Shown here: positions 53,312 to 63,190 of the stretch, in pieces | Layout of the letters: each line of letters opens with the position of its first letter | Numbering within the stretch: the stretch's first letter is position 1 | Assembly: GCA_003612625.1 (NCBI GenBank) | Contig: RAZJ01000002.1 | Coordinates: 1 to 64,000, forward strand | Direction: 5' to 3' | Length of the DNA stretch: 64,000 nt | Source of the DNA: a bacterium 1XD42-1 | GTDB taxonomy: Bacteria > Bacillota > Clostridia > Oscillospirales > Ruminococcaceae | Notes under the pieces: model-generated | Database searches by the model: none | What the model was told of the DNA's origin: nothing | The model's input: only the letters and a program-made list of their open reading frames with translations | Made by a program: the position numbers and the translations under genes

Positions 53312-54636
53312 TTCCCTGCTAATTCCGTAATTTTTGCATTCATTGCATCAAAAGCTTCTTCGGGAGTCTGATTACCTAATACCATGGTGTTGACTGCATT
53401 ATAGATGGCATTGCTCATTTCTGCATAATAATCTGGTACGCCGCCAGGGAATGGGGACATAATCCGTTTCGATTCTTCCAGCAAAGCACCTGTATTCTGG
53501 AGCTTGCCATTGTCAATTAACTGCTGTAAAACAGAAGTCCTTGTAGGCATAGCGTTTTGTACCTGGTTAAGCTGAACTTGTGTTTCGGGAGAATTGAACC
53601 ATTTTACAAAAGCTTTTGCAGCATCTTTGTTTTTAGAGAATTTTGTAACGCCAACCCCTTCCGGAAGGGCAAAAGTATTGGGAGAAGGGCCGTCTGCACC
53701 TGGCAGAAGGATGGGCTGGATTTTACCGACTACCTGGGATTCTTTTTCATCATTGACGCGGCTGACAAAAGAAGTCGGCCCAACAATGAAGCTGGCTTCT
53801 CCGGCAGTCAGTTTCCGGTAAGCATCCATACCGGAAGCAGTTTTATTAGCAGGATCAACAAGGCCCTCTTCTACTGTCCGGTTGACAAACTGCAAAGCCG
53901 TCAGCACAGCATCTTTATTTAAAGTGCGGTCATCATTAAAGGCTTTTCCACCCTGGGCCAGTGCCATCCAGATTAAAGAAGTTGTTGCAGATTCGTCTGC
54001 ATTCATTGGCATGGAATAAGGATATTCTACAATTCCCTTTTCCTTAATGTTCTTCAAAGCGCTGTAAACATCATTCCAGGTTTCCGGCGCTTCGGTAATG
54101 CCTGCTTTTTCAAAATGCTCTGTATTGTAATAAGCAATACGGAAATCATTGGCATAAGGCAAAGCTAATACTTGTCCATCTACCATAAAGGACTGGATAG
54201 AAGGCATTTCTGCAATATCTTCCTCACTGACGTCCAAAGGTTCCAGCCAGTCAGCACTGTGGAATTCCCCAACCCAGGACCAGTCTACTTCTACAACGTC
54301 AGCCGCGGCAGCTCCGCCGGAGGCTGCAATGGAAATTTTATTGCGGATGTCATCCCAGCCTACTACACTCATAATGACTTCTACACCGGTTTGCTCTGTG
54401 AAAGCGTCCAGCATTTCGTCAGAAGGTACAGCCCAATCAGGCACCATAACAGTGATTTCACCGCTTAAGGCAGGCGCTTCTTCGGAAGCCTGGGAGCTGC
54501 TGGGGGCTGCCTGGGAAGAAGCCGCAGGTTCAGAACTGGGGGCGGCAGGAGCTTGTGGTGGAGTCCCTCCGGAACATCCAGCAAACAAGGACAATCCCAA
54601 AGCGGAAGCCAATAAGCTGCATAAAAAACGTTTCAT
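53308..54636 (-). CDS. Extracellular solute-binding lipoprotein, sugar ABC importer
   Basis: This 442-residue family 1 binding protein has a signal peptide with lipobox FAGC, an Ala/Ser/Pro-rich linker (about 25-50), then FTEQTGVEV..., LPYANDFRIAYYN and PETWNDVYSALK. ATG 54636 has AGGAGAG about 7 bp upstream; the longer frame has no site. Carbohydrate is the likely cargo, unspecified. Confidence 0.92.
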   Translation of the reverse strand: MKRFLCSLLASALGLSLFAGCSGGTPPQAPAAPSSEPAASSQAAPSSSQASEEAPALSGEITVMVPDWAVPSDEMLDAFTEQTGVEVIMSVVGWDDIRNKISIAASGGAAAADVVEVDWSWVGEFHSADWLEPLDVSEEDIAEMPSIQSFMVDGQVLALPYANDFRIAYYNTEHFEKAGITEAPETWNDVYSALKNIKEKGIVEYPYSMPMNADESATTSLIWMALAQGGKAFNDDRTLNKDAVLTALQFVNRTVEEGLVDPANKTASGMDAYRKLTAGEASFIVGPTSFVSRVNDEKESQVVGKIQPILLPGADGPSPNTFALPEGVGVTKFSKNKDAAKAFVKWFNSPETQVQLNQVQNAMPTRTSVLQQLIDNGKLQNTGALLEESKRIMSPFPGGVPDYYAEMSNAIYNAVNTMVLGNQTPEEAFDAMNAKITELAGK

Positions 54637-55013
54637 TTTTTTCTCTCCTTTTTTTGCCAAAAAGATTTCCCATTTTTCGACACAATATTTCCCTTTTTTA
54701 GGAGTGCCACAGCCACAAGTGGAAGCCGGTGGAAGCCACTCCTTAAAAGGTTCCTCTGTTATAAATATCATATAAATGAGGGCAGTGTAACAGAATGATA
54801 ATAAAAATTTCCAATATAAATCATTTGCTGTCTGAGATACAGAAGCAGTTTTCTGCCAGTGTTATCTGATTATCTGTATGTTATGCCATTTTCTATTATA
54901 ATACCCCTTTTTTTCTGTGTCCATAGGATAACTGTATTTAAAATTTGATTTTTTCTATAAGAAATTCGAATTTATTATATTTTTTAATTGATGTTACCAT
55001 TATATTGCTATAA
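54637..55013 (-). promoter_or_regulatory. Promoter and long leader of the ABC importer operon
   Basis: On the minus strand TGGACA (54918-54923), spacer 17, TATAAT (54895-54900). The leader is about 250 nt. A perfect palindrome AAATTCGAATTT (54962-54973) lies about 40 bp upstream of the -35 box, a possible operator. No other gene is seen in this stretch. Confidence 0.55.
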
Positions 55014-55054
55014 AAAACTACCGGACATTCCTTCAGGAATATCCGGTAGTTTTT
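55014..55054 (-). terminator. Intrinsic terminator of the tRNA-Pro transcript
   Basis: ACTACCGGA.ATTCC pairs with GGAAT.TCCGGTAGT around TTCA, with A-run and T-run flanks, directly after the tRNA 3' end on the minus strand. Confidence 0.85.
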
Positions 55055-55063
55055 CTATAAAAG

Positions 55064-55136
55064 TCGGAGTGAGGTGACTCGAACACCCGGCATCCTGCTC
55101 CCAAAGCAGGCGCGCTACCAACTGCGCTACACCCCG
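55064..55136 (-). tRNA. tRNA-Pro, anticodon TGG
   Basis: Acceptor arms CGGGGTG and CACTCCG pair with one G-U. The D-loop AGTTGGTAGCG, the anticodon loop CTTTGGGAG (anticodon TGG) and the T-loop GGGTGTTCGAGTCACC are all regular. The CCA is not encoded. Confidence 0.95.
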
Positions 55137-55145
55137 TCGAACACT

Positions 55146-55883
55146 TTATAGATTATATCGTATCCCAGGGGATTTGTCAAGTAAAAACTTTACAGCTTCC
55201 GCGGCTAATAAAAGCCCGGCGGCTGGGGGCACAAAGGAAATACTCCCGGGGGCATGGCGGCCGTTTGTCTGGGAAGCGACTGCTTTTTTGGGGGGCTCTA
55301 GGGAATAAAGCACCTGCCCATGAAGGAAGCCCTTGCGGCGCAGTTCCCGGCGCATAACCCGGGCCAGTCCGCAGCCACAGCCTTTTGCAGTATCGGCCAG
55401 ATCCCCAATCCGAAGAAGTGACGGATCAAAACGGTTCCCAGTCCCAAGACAGGTCAGCAAAGGGATATGGGACTGCTGGCACTGTTCAAATAAATGCAGC
55501 TTTGCGGTGACAGTATCAATAGCGTCGATAATAAAATCAGGCTGCCAGTCATAAAGGAAGGCACAATCCTCCGGGAAATAGAACCGGGATTCTCCAGAAA
55601 AATCCCCATTGGGGCAAATGGAAAAAAGCCGTTCCAAAGCAGCTTGTGTTTTATCCATGCCGATTGTCTGTTGGGTTGCTAAAATCTGGCGGTTTAAATT
55701 GGTGGGATCGATTTTATCGTGATCGATTAAAAGCATATGCCCAATCCCGGCCCGGCATAAGGCTTCTGCTGCCGCACCCCCTACCCCGCCCAGGCCCAAT
55801 ACAGCAACCCGGGCATTTTTCAGTTGTTCCAAAGCTTCCGGCCCCAGTAAAAGCTCTGTCCGGGCAAGCCAGGATTCCCCCAT
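55146..55883 (-). CDS. tcdA: tRNA threonylcarbamoyladenosine dehydratase (TcdA/CsdL), ThiF-like
   Basis: This 245-residue E1-like enzyme makes cyclic t6A in tRNA. It has the ATP-binding GLGGVGGAAAEALCRAG (about 30-46), NLNRQ and DAIDTVTAK. ATG 55883 follows GGAAGG; the frame to 56006 runs into ttcA. It lies beside another tRNA-thiolation gene. Confidence 0.92.
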   Translation of the reverse strand: MGESWLARTELLLGPEALEQLKNARVAVLGLGGVGGAAAEALCRAGIGHMLLIDHDKIDPTNLNRQILATQQTIGMDKTQAALERLFSICPNGDFSGESRFYFPEDCAFLYDWQPDFIIDAIDTVTAKLHLFEQCQQSHIPLLTCLGTGNRFDPSLLRIGDLADTAKGCGCGLARVMRRELRRKGFLHGQVLYSLEPPKKAVASQTNGRHAPGSISFVPPAAGLLLAAEAVKFLLDKSPGIRYNL

Positions 55884-55906
55884 AATCAACCTTCCCTTCT
55901 CCTCTT

Positions 55907-56629
55907 TTACCAGTTGCTGACATGGCCCCGCTGCAAAGCACCAAATACCCGTTTGGTAACACCGGGGTGCGTTTTCTCCAAATCTGCCAGAAAATCTTTG
56001 GTCCATTGGCGCTGGGTATATCCGTCCATAGGACAGGGATTTTTAACAACAGGCAGCTTTGCCCGGCGCACAGCAGAAGCAATTTCCTTTTCCGGCGCGA
56101 AGATCAAGGGTCGGATCATGGTTAAATCTTTGCGGGACAAATAAGAAACCGGTGAAAAACATCCGATGCGGCCTTCATGAAACAGGTTCATCAAAAGGGT
56201 TTCCACAGCATCATCATAATGATGGCCTAAAGCAATTTTATTGCAATGCAATTCTTTAGCCGTATCATGGAGGACGCCCCGCCGCATCCGGGCACATAAG
56301 CTGCAAGGATTGCTTTCCTGGCGTTCCTGGAAAACAATAGCGCCAATTTCGGTTTTCTTCAAATGAAAGGGAATGTCTAACTGGCGGCACAGATCGGCAA
56401 GAGGGGTAAAATCCGTTTGAACACCTGGGAACCCGTTGTCCAAAGATACGGCGGCTAAAAAGAAGTCAACACCTAAATAACGGCGTACCCCGGCTAATCC
56501 CGCCAGCAAAGCGACAGAATCTTTCCCGCCGGAAACCCCTACTGCAACCCGGTCCCCATCTTCCAGCATGTGGTATTCCGTAACAGCCCGCCGGATATAC
56601 CCCATAATCCTTTGCATATCCCAACGCAT
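55907..56629 (-). CDS. TtcA/TilS-family tRNA thiolation protein
   Basis: This 240-residue PP-loop protein has SGGKDS (about 37-42), NPCSLCARMRRG (a CxxC near 115) and GHHYDDAVET. The family (TtcA) thiolates C32 of tRNA using a [4Fe-4S] cluster. A second CxxC is not obvious, so it may be a TtcA-like paralogue. ATG 56629 lies 5 bp after the CNNM stop. Confidence 0.85.
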   Translation of the reverse strand: MRWDMQRIMGYIRRAVTEYHMLEDGDRVAVGVSGGKDSVALLAGLAGVRRYLGVDFFLAAVSLDNGFPGVQTDFTPLADLCRQLDIPFHLKKTEIGAIVFQERQESNPCSLCARMRRGVLHDTAKELHCNKIALGHHYDDAVETLLMNLFHEGRIGCFSPVSYLSRKDLTMIRPLIFAPEKEIASAVRRAKLPVVKNPCPMDGYTQRQWTKDFLADLEKTHPGVTKRVFGALQRGHVSNW

Positions 56630-56633
56630 TGGC

Positions 56634-57989
56634 TTACCCGTCCTTTCCGATTTTTTCTTTTTTATCCGGTTTATCGGGAATTTCTGTTTCAGACGGGAGG
56701 CGTTCCACCCGTATTCGGGCAATGCGCCGCTGGGCTGTTAATACGACAGTAAAACAAACCCCGTCTAATGTAATGGAAGGGTGTTCTTCCGGGCCAGGCA
56801 GTCCGCCTAACAAATCGGTCAGGAAACCGCCAATGGTATCATATGCGCTTTCCTCCTGGCTTTCCAGCTCAATGTCAAATAAGCTTTCTACTTCGTCAAT
56901 GGATACGGTACCGTCAATTAAATAACAGCCCTCCTGGATTTGATAAATTTCTTCTTCTTCGTCATCATATTCATCCTGAATATTCCCCACAATGGATTCC
57001 AGTAAATCCTCCATAGAAACAATGCCGGCAGTCCCGCCATATTCATCTACGGCAATAGCAGCCTGTAATTTTTTCTGTTTAAACTGGCCGAACAGATCCA
57101 CACAGGGGATATTTTCCGGAACAAATAAAACTTTACGCATATAATTCCGGGCTGAAAAGCCCGCGTCACTTTTTCCAATTAAACATAACAAATCTTTCAC
57201 ATATAAAATGCCTTCAATGCTGTCAATATCTTTTTCGTAAACCGGAATCCGGGAATAACCGGTTTCTATGGCGATCCGGATGATTTCTTCCAAAGGGGCG
57301 TCCAATGGAATGGCAGTCATGTCCATACGGTGGGTCATTACTTCGGAAACGGTGCGGTTATCAAATTCAAAGATATTGTTGATCATATCTTTTTCACTTT
57401 TTTCAATGGCACCTTTTTCATTGCCCATATCAACCATTAAACGGATTTCTTCTTCTGTTACATCTTCTGCCGGTTCCCCGGGATGGACGCCGAATAACCG
57501 GCCGATCCATTCCGCTGCCCAATGATTCAGGCATACAAATGGACGCAATAAAAAAGAGAATCCGCCGCAAAGCCCTGCTAAAGTAAAAGACAATCCTCCG
57601 GCATATTTGGCCCCGATCCGGGAGGGGAGCAGGTAACAAAAAACATCCAGCACCAGCACCAGCAGAAGAAACAAGCCGATCCGGATTCCCCACTGAAAAA
57701 CCAGGGATTCCGGAACAAATTCCTTGTTTATTAGTAGGATATTCATTCCTTTCCAAAGCAGGATACATCCGGCTGCAACACAAATCAGCCGGGCAAGCTC
57801 CAATCCGTCTAAAAAAGCAGTTGGCTTTTCTAACAGCTTCGCAATACGGCGTTCTTTGGGGTTTTCGGAACCAGCCATGCGTTTTACAGCGCTGTCAGGC
57901 AATACAGTTAATGCGGTGCGGCCTGCTGCCAGCAAGGCGCCTGCCAATAAAAACAACAATGCAGCAGGCCAGTTGGGATAGGGGTCCAT
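56634..57989 (-). CDS. CNNM/CorC-family membrane protein (DUF21-CBS-CorC_HlyC)
   Basis: This 451-residue protein has an N-terminal DUF21 region of three to four membrane helices (about 1-180), a tandem CBS pair (VMTHRMDMTAIPLD... and ...YGGTAGIVSMEDLLE, about 215-345) and a C-terminal CorC_HlyC domain. Relatives act in Mg/Co efflux or metal homeostasis. GGAGG lies 8 bp before the ATG. A terminator-bearing leader lies upstream. Confidence 0.9.
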   Translation of the reverse strand: MDPYPNWPAALLFLLAGALLAAGRTALTVLPDSAVKRMAGSENPKERRIAKLLEKPTAFLDGLELARLICVAAGCILLWKGMNILLINKEFVPESLVFQWGIRIGLFLLLVLVLDVFCYLLPSRIGAKYAGGLSFTLAGLCGGFSFLLRPFVCLNHWAAEWIGRLFGVHPGEPAEDVTEEEIRLMVDMGNEKGAIEKSEKDMINNIFEFDNRTVSEVMTHRMDMTAIPLDAPLEEIIRIAIETGYSRIPVYEKDIDSIEGILYVKDLLCLIGKSDAGFSARNYMRKVLFVPENIPCVDLFGQFKQKKLQAAIAVDEYGGTAGIVSMEDLLESIVGNIQDEYDDEEEEIYQIQEGCYLIDGTVSIDEVESLFDIELESQEESAYDTIGGFLTDLLGGLPGPEEHPSITLDGVCFTVVLTAQRRIARIRVERLPSETEIPDKPDKKEKIGKDG

Positions 57990-58087
57990 AAATCATTCCT
58001 CCTGTGCCAAAAGGCACATCACAGTATTTTTTATCCATAATAACCGCTTTTTCACAGCCTGTCAAATAAATGCAGTCAAAGCGGATC

Positions 58088-58292
58088 AAAAAACAGACAG
58101 GAACAGCTTGATTAAAACGGCACCCGTCTGTTTTTCTATGATTCTTTTGGGAATACCTTTTCCAGTTGTCCGGGCTGCGGGTACAGCCATAAAAAACTGC
58201 CTCCTTCTTCACCTATAAAATGGGCCGGAAGGTTCCCTTCTATACATTTTATTTTCTGGCTTCATAATATCATTTTTTTATTGCAAATTCAA
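58088..58292 (-). promoter_or_regulatory. Leader RNA with promoter and early terminator before the CNNM gene
   Basis: On the minus strand TTGAAT (58287-58292), spacer 17, TATTAT (58264-58269) starts an RNA that meets a terminator-like hairpin (AAACAGACGGG / CCTGTCTGTTTTTT, 58088-58136), 100 bp before the CNNM start. In between lie a GGCTG/CAGCC hairpin and a strong AGGAGG site with a 34-residue frame (58086-58190). It resembles an attenuator, but no known riboswitch class was recognised. Confidence 0.5.
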
Positions 58293-58312
58293 GCATATTT
58301 CCTTTTCCCCTC

Positions 58313-58341
58313 TTTCAAGAAGGGGAAAAATGTTATATAAT
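58313..58341 (+). promoter_or_regulatory. Promoter of zapA
   Basis: TTTCAA (58313-58318), spacer 17, TATAAT (58336-58341). A TTTTCCCCT/AGGGGAAAA inverted repeat overlaps the -35 region. Confidence 0.5.
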
Positions 58342-58418
58342 GAGGAAATAACAATAGCCCCCGCCGGCGTAGCGGCTGGTAAGGGACAGGAATTTTTATC
58401 AGGAGGGCTGCTGTCAAA

Positions 58419-58838
58419 ATGAACAATGCCAATCAGGTAGAAATCTGCATCAATGGCGTGCATTATCATATTGCTACAAATGAGCCGGCGCAATATCTCC
58501 AGGAATTAGCTCATGATGTAGATACACAATTACAAACCTTGCTGGAACGGAATCCGTCTATGAGTTTTAACGACGCGGCAGTCCTTTGCCTGCTGAATTA
58601 TGCAGATAATTACCGGCGCAGTGAAGAAAGTGCTGACCATATGCGGAACCAAATCAGCGATTATCTGGAAGATGCTGCGAAAGCCCGCATAGAAGTGGAT
58701 GAAGCCAACCGCCGGATCGAAACCTTCCAGCGGGAACGGGAACGGCTGCGTCAGGATATAGAACGGCTGACAAAAGAAGTGGAACGTTATAAACGGCCAG
58801 AAAAAAATACCGGGTCCCATGATCCGGCCCGGAAATGA
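58419..58838 (+). CDS. zapA: Cell division protein ZapA
   Basis: This 139-residue protein has an N-terminal ZapA domain (VEICINGVHYHIAT; LAHDVDTQL; AAVLCLLNYAD) and a long charged coiled coil (about 75-130). It promotes FtsZ bundling at the division ring. AGGAGGG lies about 10 bp before the ATG. Its end overlaps the next start (ATGA). Confidence 0.92.
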   Translation: MNNANQVEICINGVHYHIATNEPAQYLQELAHDVDTQLQTLLERNPSMSFNDAAVLCLLNYADNYRRSEESADHMRNQISDYLEDAAKARIEVDEANRRIETFQRERERLRQDIERLTKEVERYKRPEKNTGSHDPARK

Positions 58839-60895
58839 TCCGGCCGGAAATCCTTGCCCCGGCAGGCAGTCCGGAAGCACTGGAAGCAGCCCTGGCAGTT
58901 GGGGCGGACGCGGTTTATTTGGGGGCCGACGGGTTTCATGCCCGCAGGGGGGCGCAGAATTTCAGCCGTCAGGATCTGCCGGATTTGGTACGGCGCTGCC
59001 ATGTCCAGGGGGCAAAGTTATATTTGACGATGAATACTTTGGTACAGGAGCCGGAAACAGAAGCTTTTTTAGAGCTGGCAGCATGTGCCTGCGAAGCCGG
59101 AACAGATGCCATAATTGTCCAGGATTTAGGCATGGCGGCATTATTGCGGCGTTATGCCCCGGCAATGCGGCTGCACGGCTCCACGCAAATGGCAGTCCAT
59201 AACTTATCCGGGGCAAAAATGCTGGAAGATTTGGGATTTTGCCGGTTTGTACCTGCCCGGGAATGTTCGGAAGAAGAATTGAAAAAGATCCGCCAGGGCA
59301 CCTCATTAGAGATGGAAGTCTTTGTCCATGGAGCATTGTGTATGTGTGTTTCGGGTCAGTGCTATATGAGTGCCATGTTAGGAGCCCGCAGCGGGAACCG
59401 GGGCCTGTGCGCCCAGCCTTGCAGGCTGCCCTTTGCCTGCGGGGACATGGATCACGCCCTTTCTTTAAAAGATATGAGCCTGATTCCCCAGATAGTCCGG
59501 CTCCAGGAAGCCGGCATTGATTCATTAAAAATAGAAGGCCGTATGAAGCGTCCCGAATATGTTGCGGCAGCCGTTACAGCCTGCCGGGATGCGTTAGAAG
59601 GACGGCCCGTAGATATGGAAGCGTTAAAATCAGTTTTTTCCCGCAGCGGCTTTACAGATGGGTATTTTACAGGCCGGCGGGGTTCTGCCATGTTTGGCAT
59701 CCGGGAAAAAGAAGATGTACAGGCTGCGGGAAAGGTGTTAGGGCAATTTGCCAGCCTGTATGAAGATCCCAGGCGCAGGGCCCATCCAGTACCGGTATGG
59801 ATGCAGTTTGAAATGAAACCAGAGGGATGCAGTTTAACGGTAAAAGACGGGGAAGGCCGTCAGATCTCCGTTTCCGGGGAAGCTCCCCAGATTGCCCAGA
59901 ATAAGCCCACGGGAGAAGAACGGGTCCGGGCCGCTTTGGGAAAAACGGGCGGAAGCCCTTACCGCCTGGAAGGGCTGGACTGTATTTTGGAACCGGGGCT
60001 TATGGTGCCTGCGGCCCAGTTAAATGGGATGCGCCGCCAGGCTTTGGAAGCATTGGGCCAGCTCCGCGGGGAACCATGCCCCGTTCCTTTTCAGAAGGTC
60101 GAGCTGCCTGCCCCCAAAACACATCCGCTGCCGGAAACACAAGCCTTGCGGGTTGACGCCGCATATCCTTACCAGGTCACAAGGGCCATGGCCCGGAAAG
60201 CAAGAATGCTTATATTGCCGGTGCAGGCGTTAGCAGCTTTAGATTCTGACCATTTCCTATGGGAATACAAGGATAAGCTGTGCGCGTCTTTTCCCCGCAT
60301 GATATGGGAAGAAAATGAAGTCACCTCTTTAGCAGGAAAACTGCGGGAACAGGGGATTCTCCACGCCCAGGCGGGGAATTTAGGGGCTTTGCGTTTGGCC
60401 CGGGCCCATGGCTTTATCCTCCATGGGGATGCTTTTCTGAATGTGCTGAACCATCATAGCCTTCAGGCATTGGCAGATATGGGGGCCTGTGATATAACGG
60501 TTTCTTTTGAAGCCGGATTGTGGGCCAGGGATTTGCCTTCCCCCGTTCCAAAGGGGCTTACTGCTTATGGCCATATCCCTTTGATGACTGTGCGGAACTG
60601 CCCGATCCGGTGCTCCATTGGATGCAGGCGGTGCAGGCAGGGGGAAAACCGTATTACCGACCGGAAAGGCAGCCAGCTTTCCCTCCGGTGCGCCAGAGGA
60701 AGCTGTGAAATCGAAAATCCAGTACCTTTTTATATGGCGGACCGTTTGGCAGAGCTGAAAGGGTTTGATTTCTTGACTCTCCGTTTTACCGGGGAACCTG
60801 CGGAAGCCTGTGAAAAAATATGGAATGAATACCAGCAGGGCGGGAAGCCTCCAGCCGCGTTCACACGGGGATTGCTTTACCGCCAGCTTTTATAG
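58835..60895 (+). CDS. Peptidase U32 family protein
   Basis: This 686-residue protein has an N-terminal U32 TIM-barrel (EILAPAGSPEAL; ADAVYLG; CMCVSGQCYMSAMLGARSGNRG; SLKIEGRMKRPEYV) and a C-terminal extension with a Cys cluster (CPIRCSIGCRRC), as in the YhbU/RlhA group. That group is linked to tRNA/rRNA hydroxylation and collagenase-like activity. It is translationally coupled to zapA, a common clostridial arrangement. Confidence 0.9.
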   Translation: MIRPEILAPAGSPEALEAALAVGADAVYLGADGFHARRGAQNFSRQDLPDLVRRCHVQGAKLYLTMNTLVQEPETEAFLELAACACEAGTDAIIVQDLGMAALLRRYAPAMRLHGSTQMAVHNLSGAKMLEDLGFCRFVPARECSEEELKKIRQGTSLEMEVFVHGALCMCVSGQCYMSAMLGARSGNRGLCAQPCRLPFACGDMDHALSLKDMSLIPQIVRLQEAGIDSLKIEGRMKRPEYVAAAVTACRDALEGRPVDMEALKSVFSRSGFTDGYFTGRRGSAMFGIREKEDVQAAGKVLGQFASLYEDPRRRAHPVPVWMQFEMKPEGCSLTVKDGEGRQISVSGEAPQIAQNKPTGEERVRAALGKTGGSPYRLEGLDCILEPGLMVPAAQLNGMRRQALEALGQLRGEPCPVPFQKVELPAPKTHPLPETQALRVDAAYPYQVTRAMARKARMLILPVQALAALDSDHFLWEYKDKLCASFPRMIWEENEVTSLAGKLREQGILHAQAGNLGALRLARAHGFILHGDAFLNVLNHHSLQALADMGACDITVSFEAGLWARDLPSPVPKGLTAYGHIPLMTVRNCPIRCSIGCRRCRQGENRITDRKGSQLSLRCARGSCEIENPVPFYMADRLAELKGFDFLTLRFTGEPAEACEKIWNEYQQGGKPPAAFTRGLLYRQLL

Positions 60896-60924
60896 ATGAT
60901 AAATTTGAATAATGAGGAAATGAA

Positions 60925-61359
60925 ATGATACTGCAAATCAAAAAGCTTCGAGAGAATGCGGTCCTGCCCTTGCGGGCAACCGGCGGCAGCGTAGGATATG
61001 ATTTATGCGCCGCCCTGGAAGAACCTGTAACCCTGAATCCAGGGGAAACAAAGCCAGTCCCTACGGGCCTTGCAATGGCAATCCCGGAAGGATATGGCGG
61101 ATTTCTTTTTGCCCGCAGCGGGCTGGCTGTGAAGCATGGCATAGCCCCTGCAAATTGCGTAGGCGTCATTGACAGCGACTACCGGGGCGAAGTTTTAATC
61201 GGCCTCCATAACCATGGCAATACCCCGTATACCATCCAGCCAGGGGAACGGGTGGGACAACTGGTGCTTTTGGCAGCAGCCCTTCTGGAAGTAACGGAAT
61301 GTGAAGCCTTAGAAGAAACCCAGCGGGGCGCTGGGGGATTTGGCTCCACAGGGCGGTAA
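60925..61359 (+). CDS. dut: dUTP diphosphatase (trimeric type)
   Basis: This 144-residue enzyme hydrolyses dUTP to dUMP. It has RSGLAVKHGI, GVIDSDYRGEV (motif 3) and the closing GFGSTG (motif 5). GAGGAAATG precedes the ATG. It lies between peptidase U32 and maf. Confidence 0.96.
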   Translation: MILQIKKLRENAVLPLRATGGSVGYDLCAALEEPVTLNPGETKPVPTGLAMAIPEGYGGFLFARSGLAVKHGIAPANCVGVIDSDYRGEVLIGLHNHGNTPYTIQPGERVGQLVLLAAALLEVTECEALEETQRGAGGFGSTGR

Positions 61360-61378
61360 AGGGGGAAATGAAACCAGT

Positions 61379-61963
61379 ATGTTAAATTTAGACGGTATTC
61401 CGGTGGTTCTTGCGTCACAGTCCCCCCGGCGGAAAGAACTTTTAGCACTGTTAATTCCGGTATTTCAAATAGAGCCAGCCGATACAGACGAAACCCTTCC
61501 GGAAGGGATTTCCCCGGATCAGGGGCCGGTACTGCTGGCACTGCGCAAAGCCCGTCTGGTTGCGGAAAGGCATCCGGAAGCCCTGGTAATCGGGGCAGAT
61601 ACGGTAGTTGCGGCGCCGGACGGGGAAATTTTAGGCAAGCCCAGGGATGAAGCAGACGGGGCAAGGATGCTGCGCCTTTTAGCAGGAAATTTGCACCGGG
61701 TATATACCGGTGTAGCTTTTTGCTGGAAGGGAAAGGAGCATACCTTCTGCTGCGGCACAGAGGTGGAAATGGCGCCCATGTCCCAGGAGGAAACAGCATG
61801 GTATCTTTCTACCGGGGAAGCCATGGACAAAGCCGGGGCTTATGGAATCCAGGGGGCAGCTTCCCGGTTTATCCGGCGCATTTCAGGGGATTATTTTAAT
61901 GTTATGGGTTTGCCTGTCAATGGGCTTTATGAAAATCTGACAAATTTTATGCAGGTAAGGTAA
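61379..61963 (+). CDS. maf: Maf-type nucleoside triphosphate pyrophosphatase
   Basis: This 194-residue house-cleaning enzyme has LASQSPRRKELL near the N-terminus, GADTVVA near 65 and the YGIQGAASRFI segment near 158. It hydrolyses modified or non-canonical NTPs. It lies before mreB as in many bacteria. The start ATG 61379 has a distant GGGGG; longer starts overlap dut. Confidence 0.93.
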   Translation: MLNLDGIPVVLASQSPRRKELLALLIPVFQIEPADTDETLPEGISPDQGPVLLALRKARLVAERHPEALVIGADTVVAAPDGEILGKPRDEADGARMLRLLAGNLHRVYTGVAFCWKGKEHTFCCGTEVEMAPMSQEETAWYLSTGEAMDKAGAYGIQGAASRFIRRISGDYFNVMGLPVNGLYENLTNFMQVR

Positions 61964-62022
61964 TTGTGTAAGGGAAAAGGCGAAAAATGGCGGGAGTTCC
62001 AGAATGTTTACGAAAAATTCAG

Positions 62023-62051
62023 TTGTGTAAAAGGCGGCCACAGAGTATAAT
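62023..62051 (+). promoter_or_regulatory. Promoter of mreB
   Basis: TTGTGT (62023-62028), spacer 17, TATAAT (62046-62051), about 34 bp before the mreB start. Confidence 0.65.
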
Positions 62052-62084
62052 ATTCATGAATTACATTAAGGGGGACGCAAATTC

Positions 62085-63101
62085 ATGTTTGCAAAAGATA
62101 TTGGAATAGATTTGGGTACGGCAAATACGCTGGTATTTATGAAGGGGAAGGGAATCATTATGCGGGAACCTTCCGTTGTGGCCGTAGATACCCGTAATGA
62201 TACAGTACGTTATGTAGGACAGGATGCAAAAGAAGTCATAGGCCGTACACCAGGCTGTATTGTAGCAGTACGGCCATTAAAAGACGGAGTAATCGCAGAC
62301 TTTGATATAACAGCAACCATGCTGGAAATTTTTATAAAAAAAGCTTTCAATAATTCGGTGCTGGCCCGTCCAAGAATCATTATTTGCGTGCCTTCCGGAG
62401 TCACGGCTGTGGAACGGCGGGCAGTCCGGGAAGCTGCATTAAAAGCAAAAGCAAAACAGGTTTCCATTATTGAGGAGCCTATGGCGGCGGCAATCGGCGC
62501 GGGGCTGCCTGTGGCGGAAGCTACCGGGAACATGGTAGTTGACATTGGGGGGGGCACCAGTGAAGTAGCTGTAATTTCGTTAGGCGGCATTGTAGCGGCA
62601 CGAAGCGTCCGGGTAGGCGGCGACGAATTAGACAGCTCCATTATCCAGTATGTAAAGAAAAAATATAATCTGCTGATCGGGGAACCTACGGCAGAAACCA
62701 TTAAAATTTCCATTGGTTCCGCTTATCCCATGGAGGAAGAAATGACCACGGAAATCAAAGGCCGGGATTTAATGGACGGCCTGCCGAAAAATATCACCAT
62801 TTCTTCGGTAGAAGTCCGGGAAGCTTTGGCAGATCCCCTTTCCATGGTATTGGACGCCATCCGTGTTACATTAGAAAAAACCCCTCCGGAATTGTCTGCT
62901 GATATTATTGACCACGGCATTACGCTGACAGGCGGCGGGGCCATGCTCCATGGATTGGACAAGCTTATTGAAAGGGAAACCGGGATGCCCGTACATATTG
63001 CGGAAAATCCTTTGGATTGTGTCGCACTGGGTACAGGCAAAGTGCTGGATAATATTAACATGCTGCGGGATCTGTTGTCAGATGATCCCAAAATCCGTTG
63101 A
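62085..63101 (+). CDS. mreB: Rod shape-determining protein MreB
   Basis: This 338-residue actin-like protein has [12 protein letters not shown], the adenosine motif [13 protein letters not shown] near 150 and [12 protein letters not shown] near 280. It directs lateral wall synthesis. AGGGGGAC precedes the ATG. It heads an mre operon running off the window. Confidence 0.97.
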   Translation: MFAKDIGIDLGTANTLVFMKGKGIIMREPSVVAVDTRNDTVRYVGQDAKEVIGRTPGCIVAVRPLKDGVIADFDITATMLEIFIKKAFNNSVLARPRIIICVPSGVTAVERRAVREAALKAKAKQVSIIEEPMAAAIGAGLPVAEATGNMVVDIGGGTSEVAVISLGGIVAARSVRVGGDELDSSIIQYVKKKYNLLIGEPTAETIKISIGSAYPMEEEMTTEIKGRDLMDGLPKNITISSVEVREALADPLSMVLDAIRVTLEKTPPELSADIIDHGITLTGGGAMLHGLDKLIERETGMPVHIAENPLDCVALGTGKVLDNINMLRDLLSDDPKIR

Positions 63102-63190
63102 TCCTTTGGCGTTTATCTGCATAAGCCGGATAGATAGGGAAAAGGCAAGGCTATCCCTGACTTTTACAACGGCAGTCCATGGGAGGGTTT

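Noticed and set aside
58086-58190. 34-residue frame starting MAVPAARTTGKG with strong ribosome site, resembling the start of ribosomal protein L32
   Set aside because: Only the first residues match. L32 zinc-binding cysteines and length are missing, and the frame ends inside a terminator hairpin. It is treated as part of a leader.
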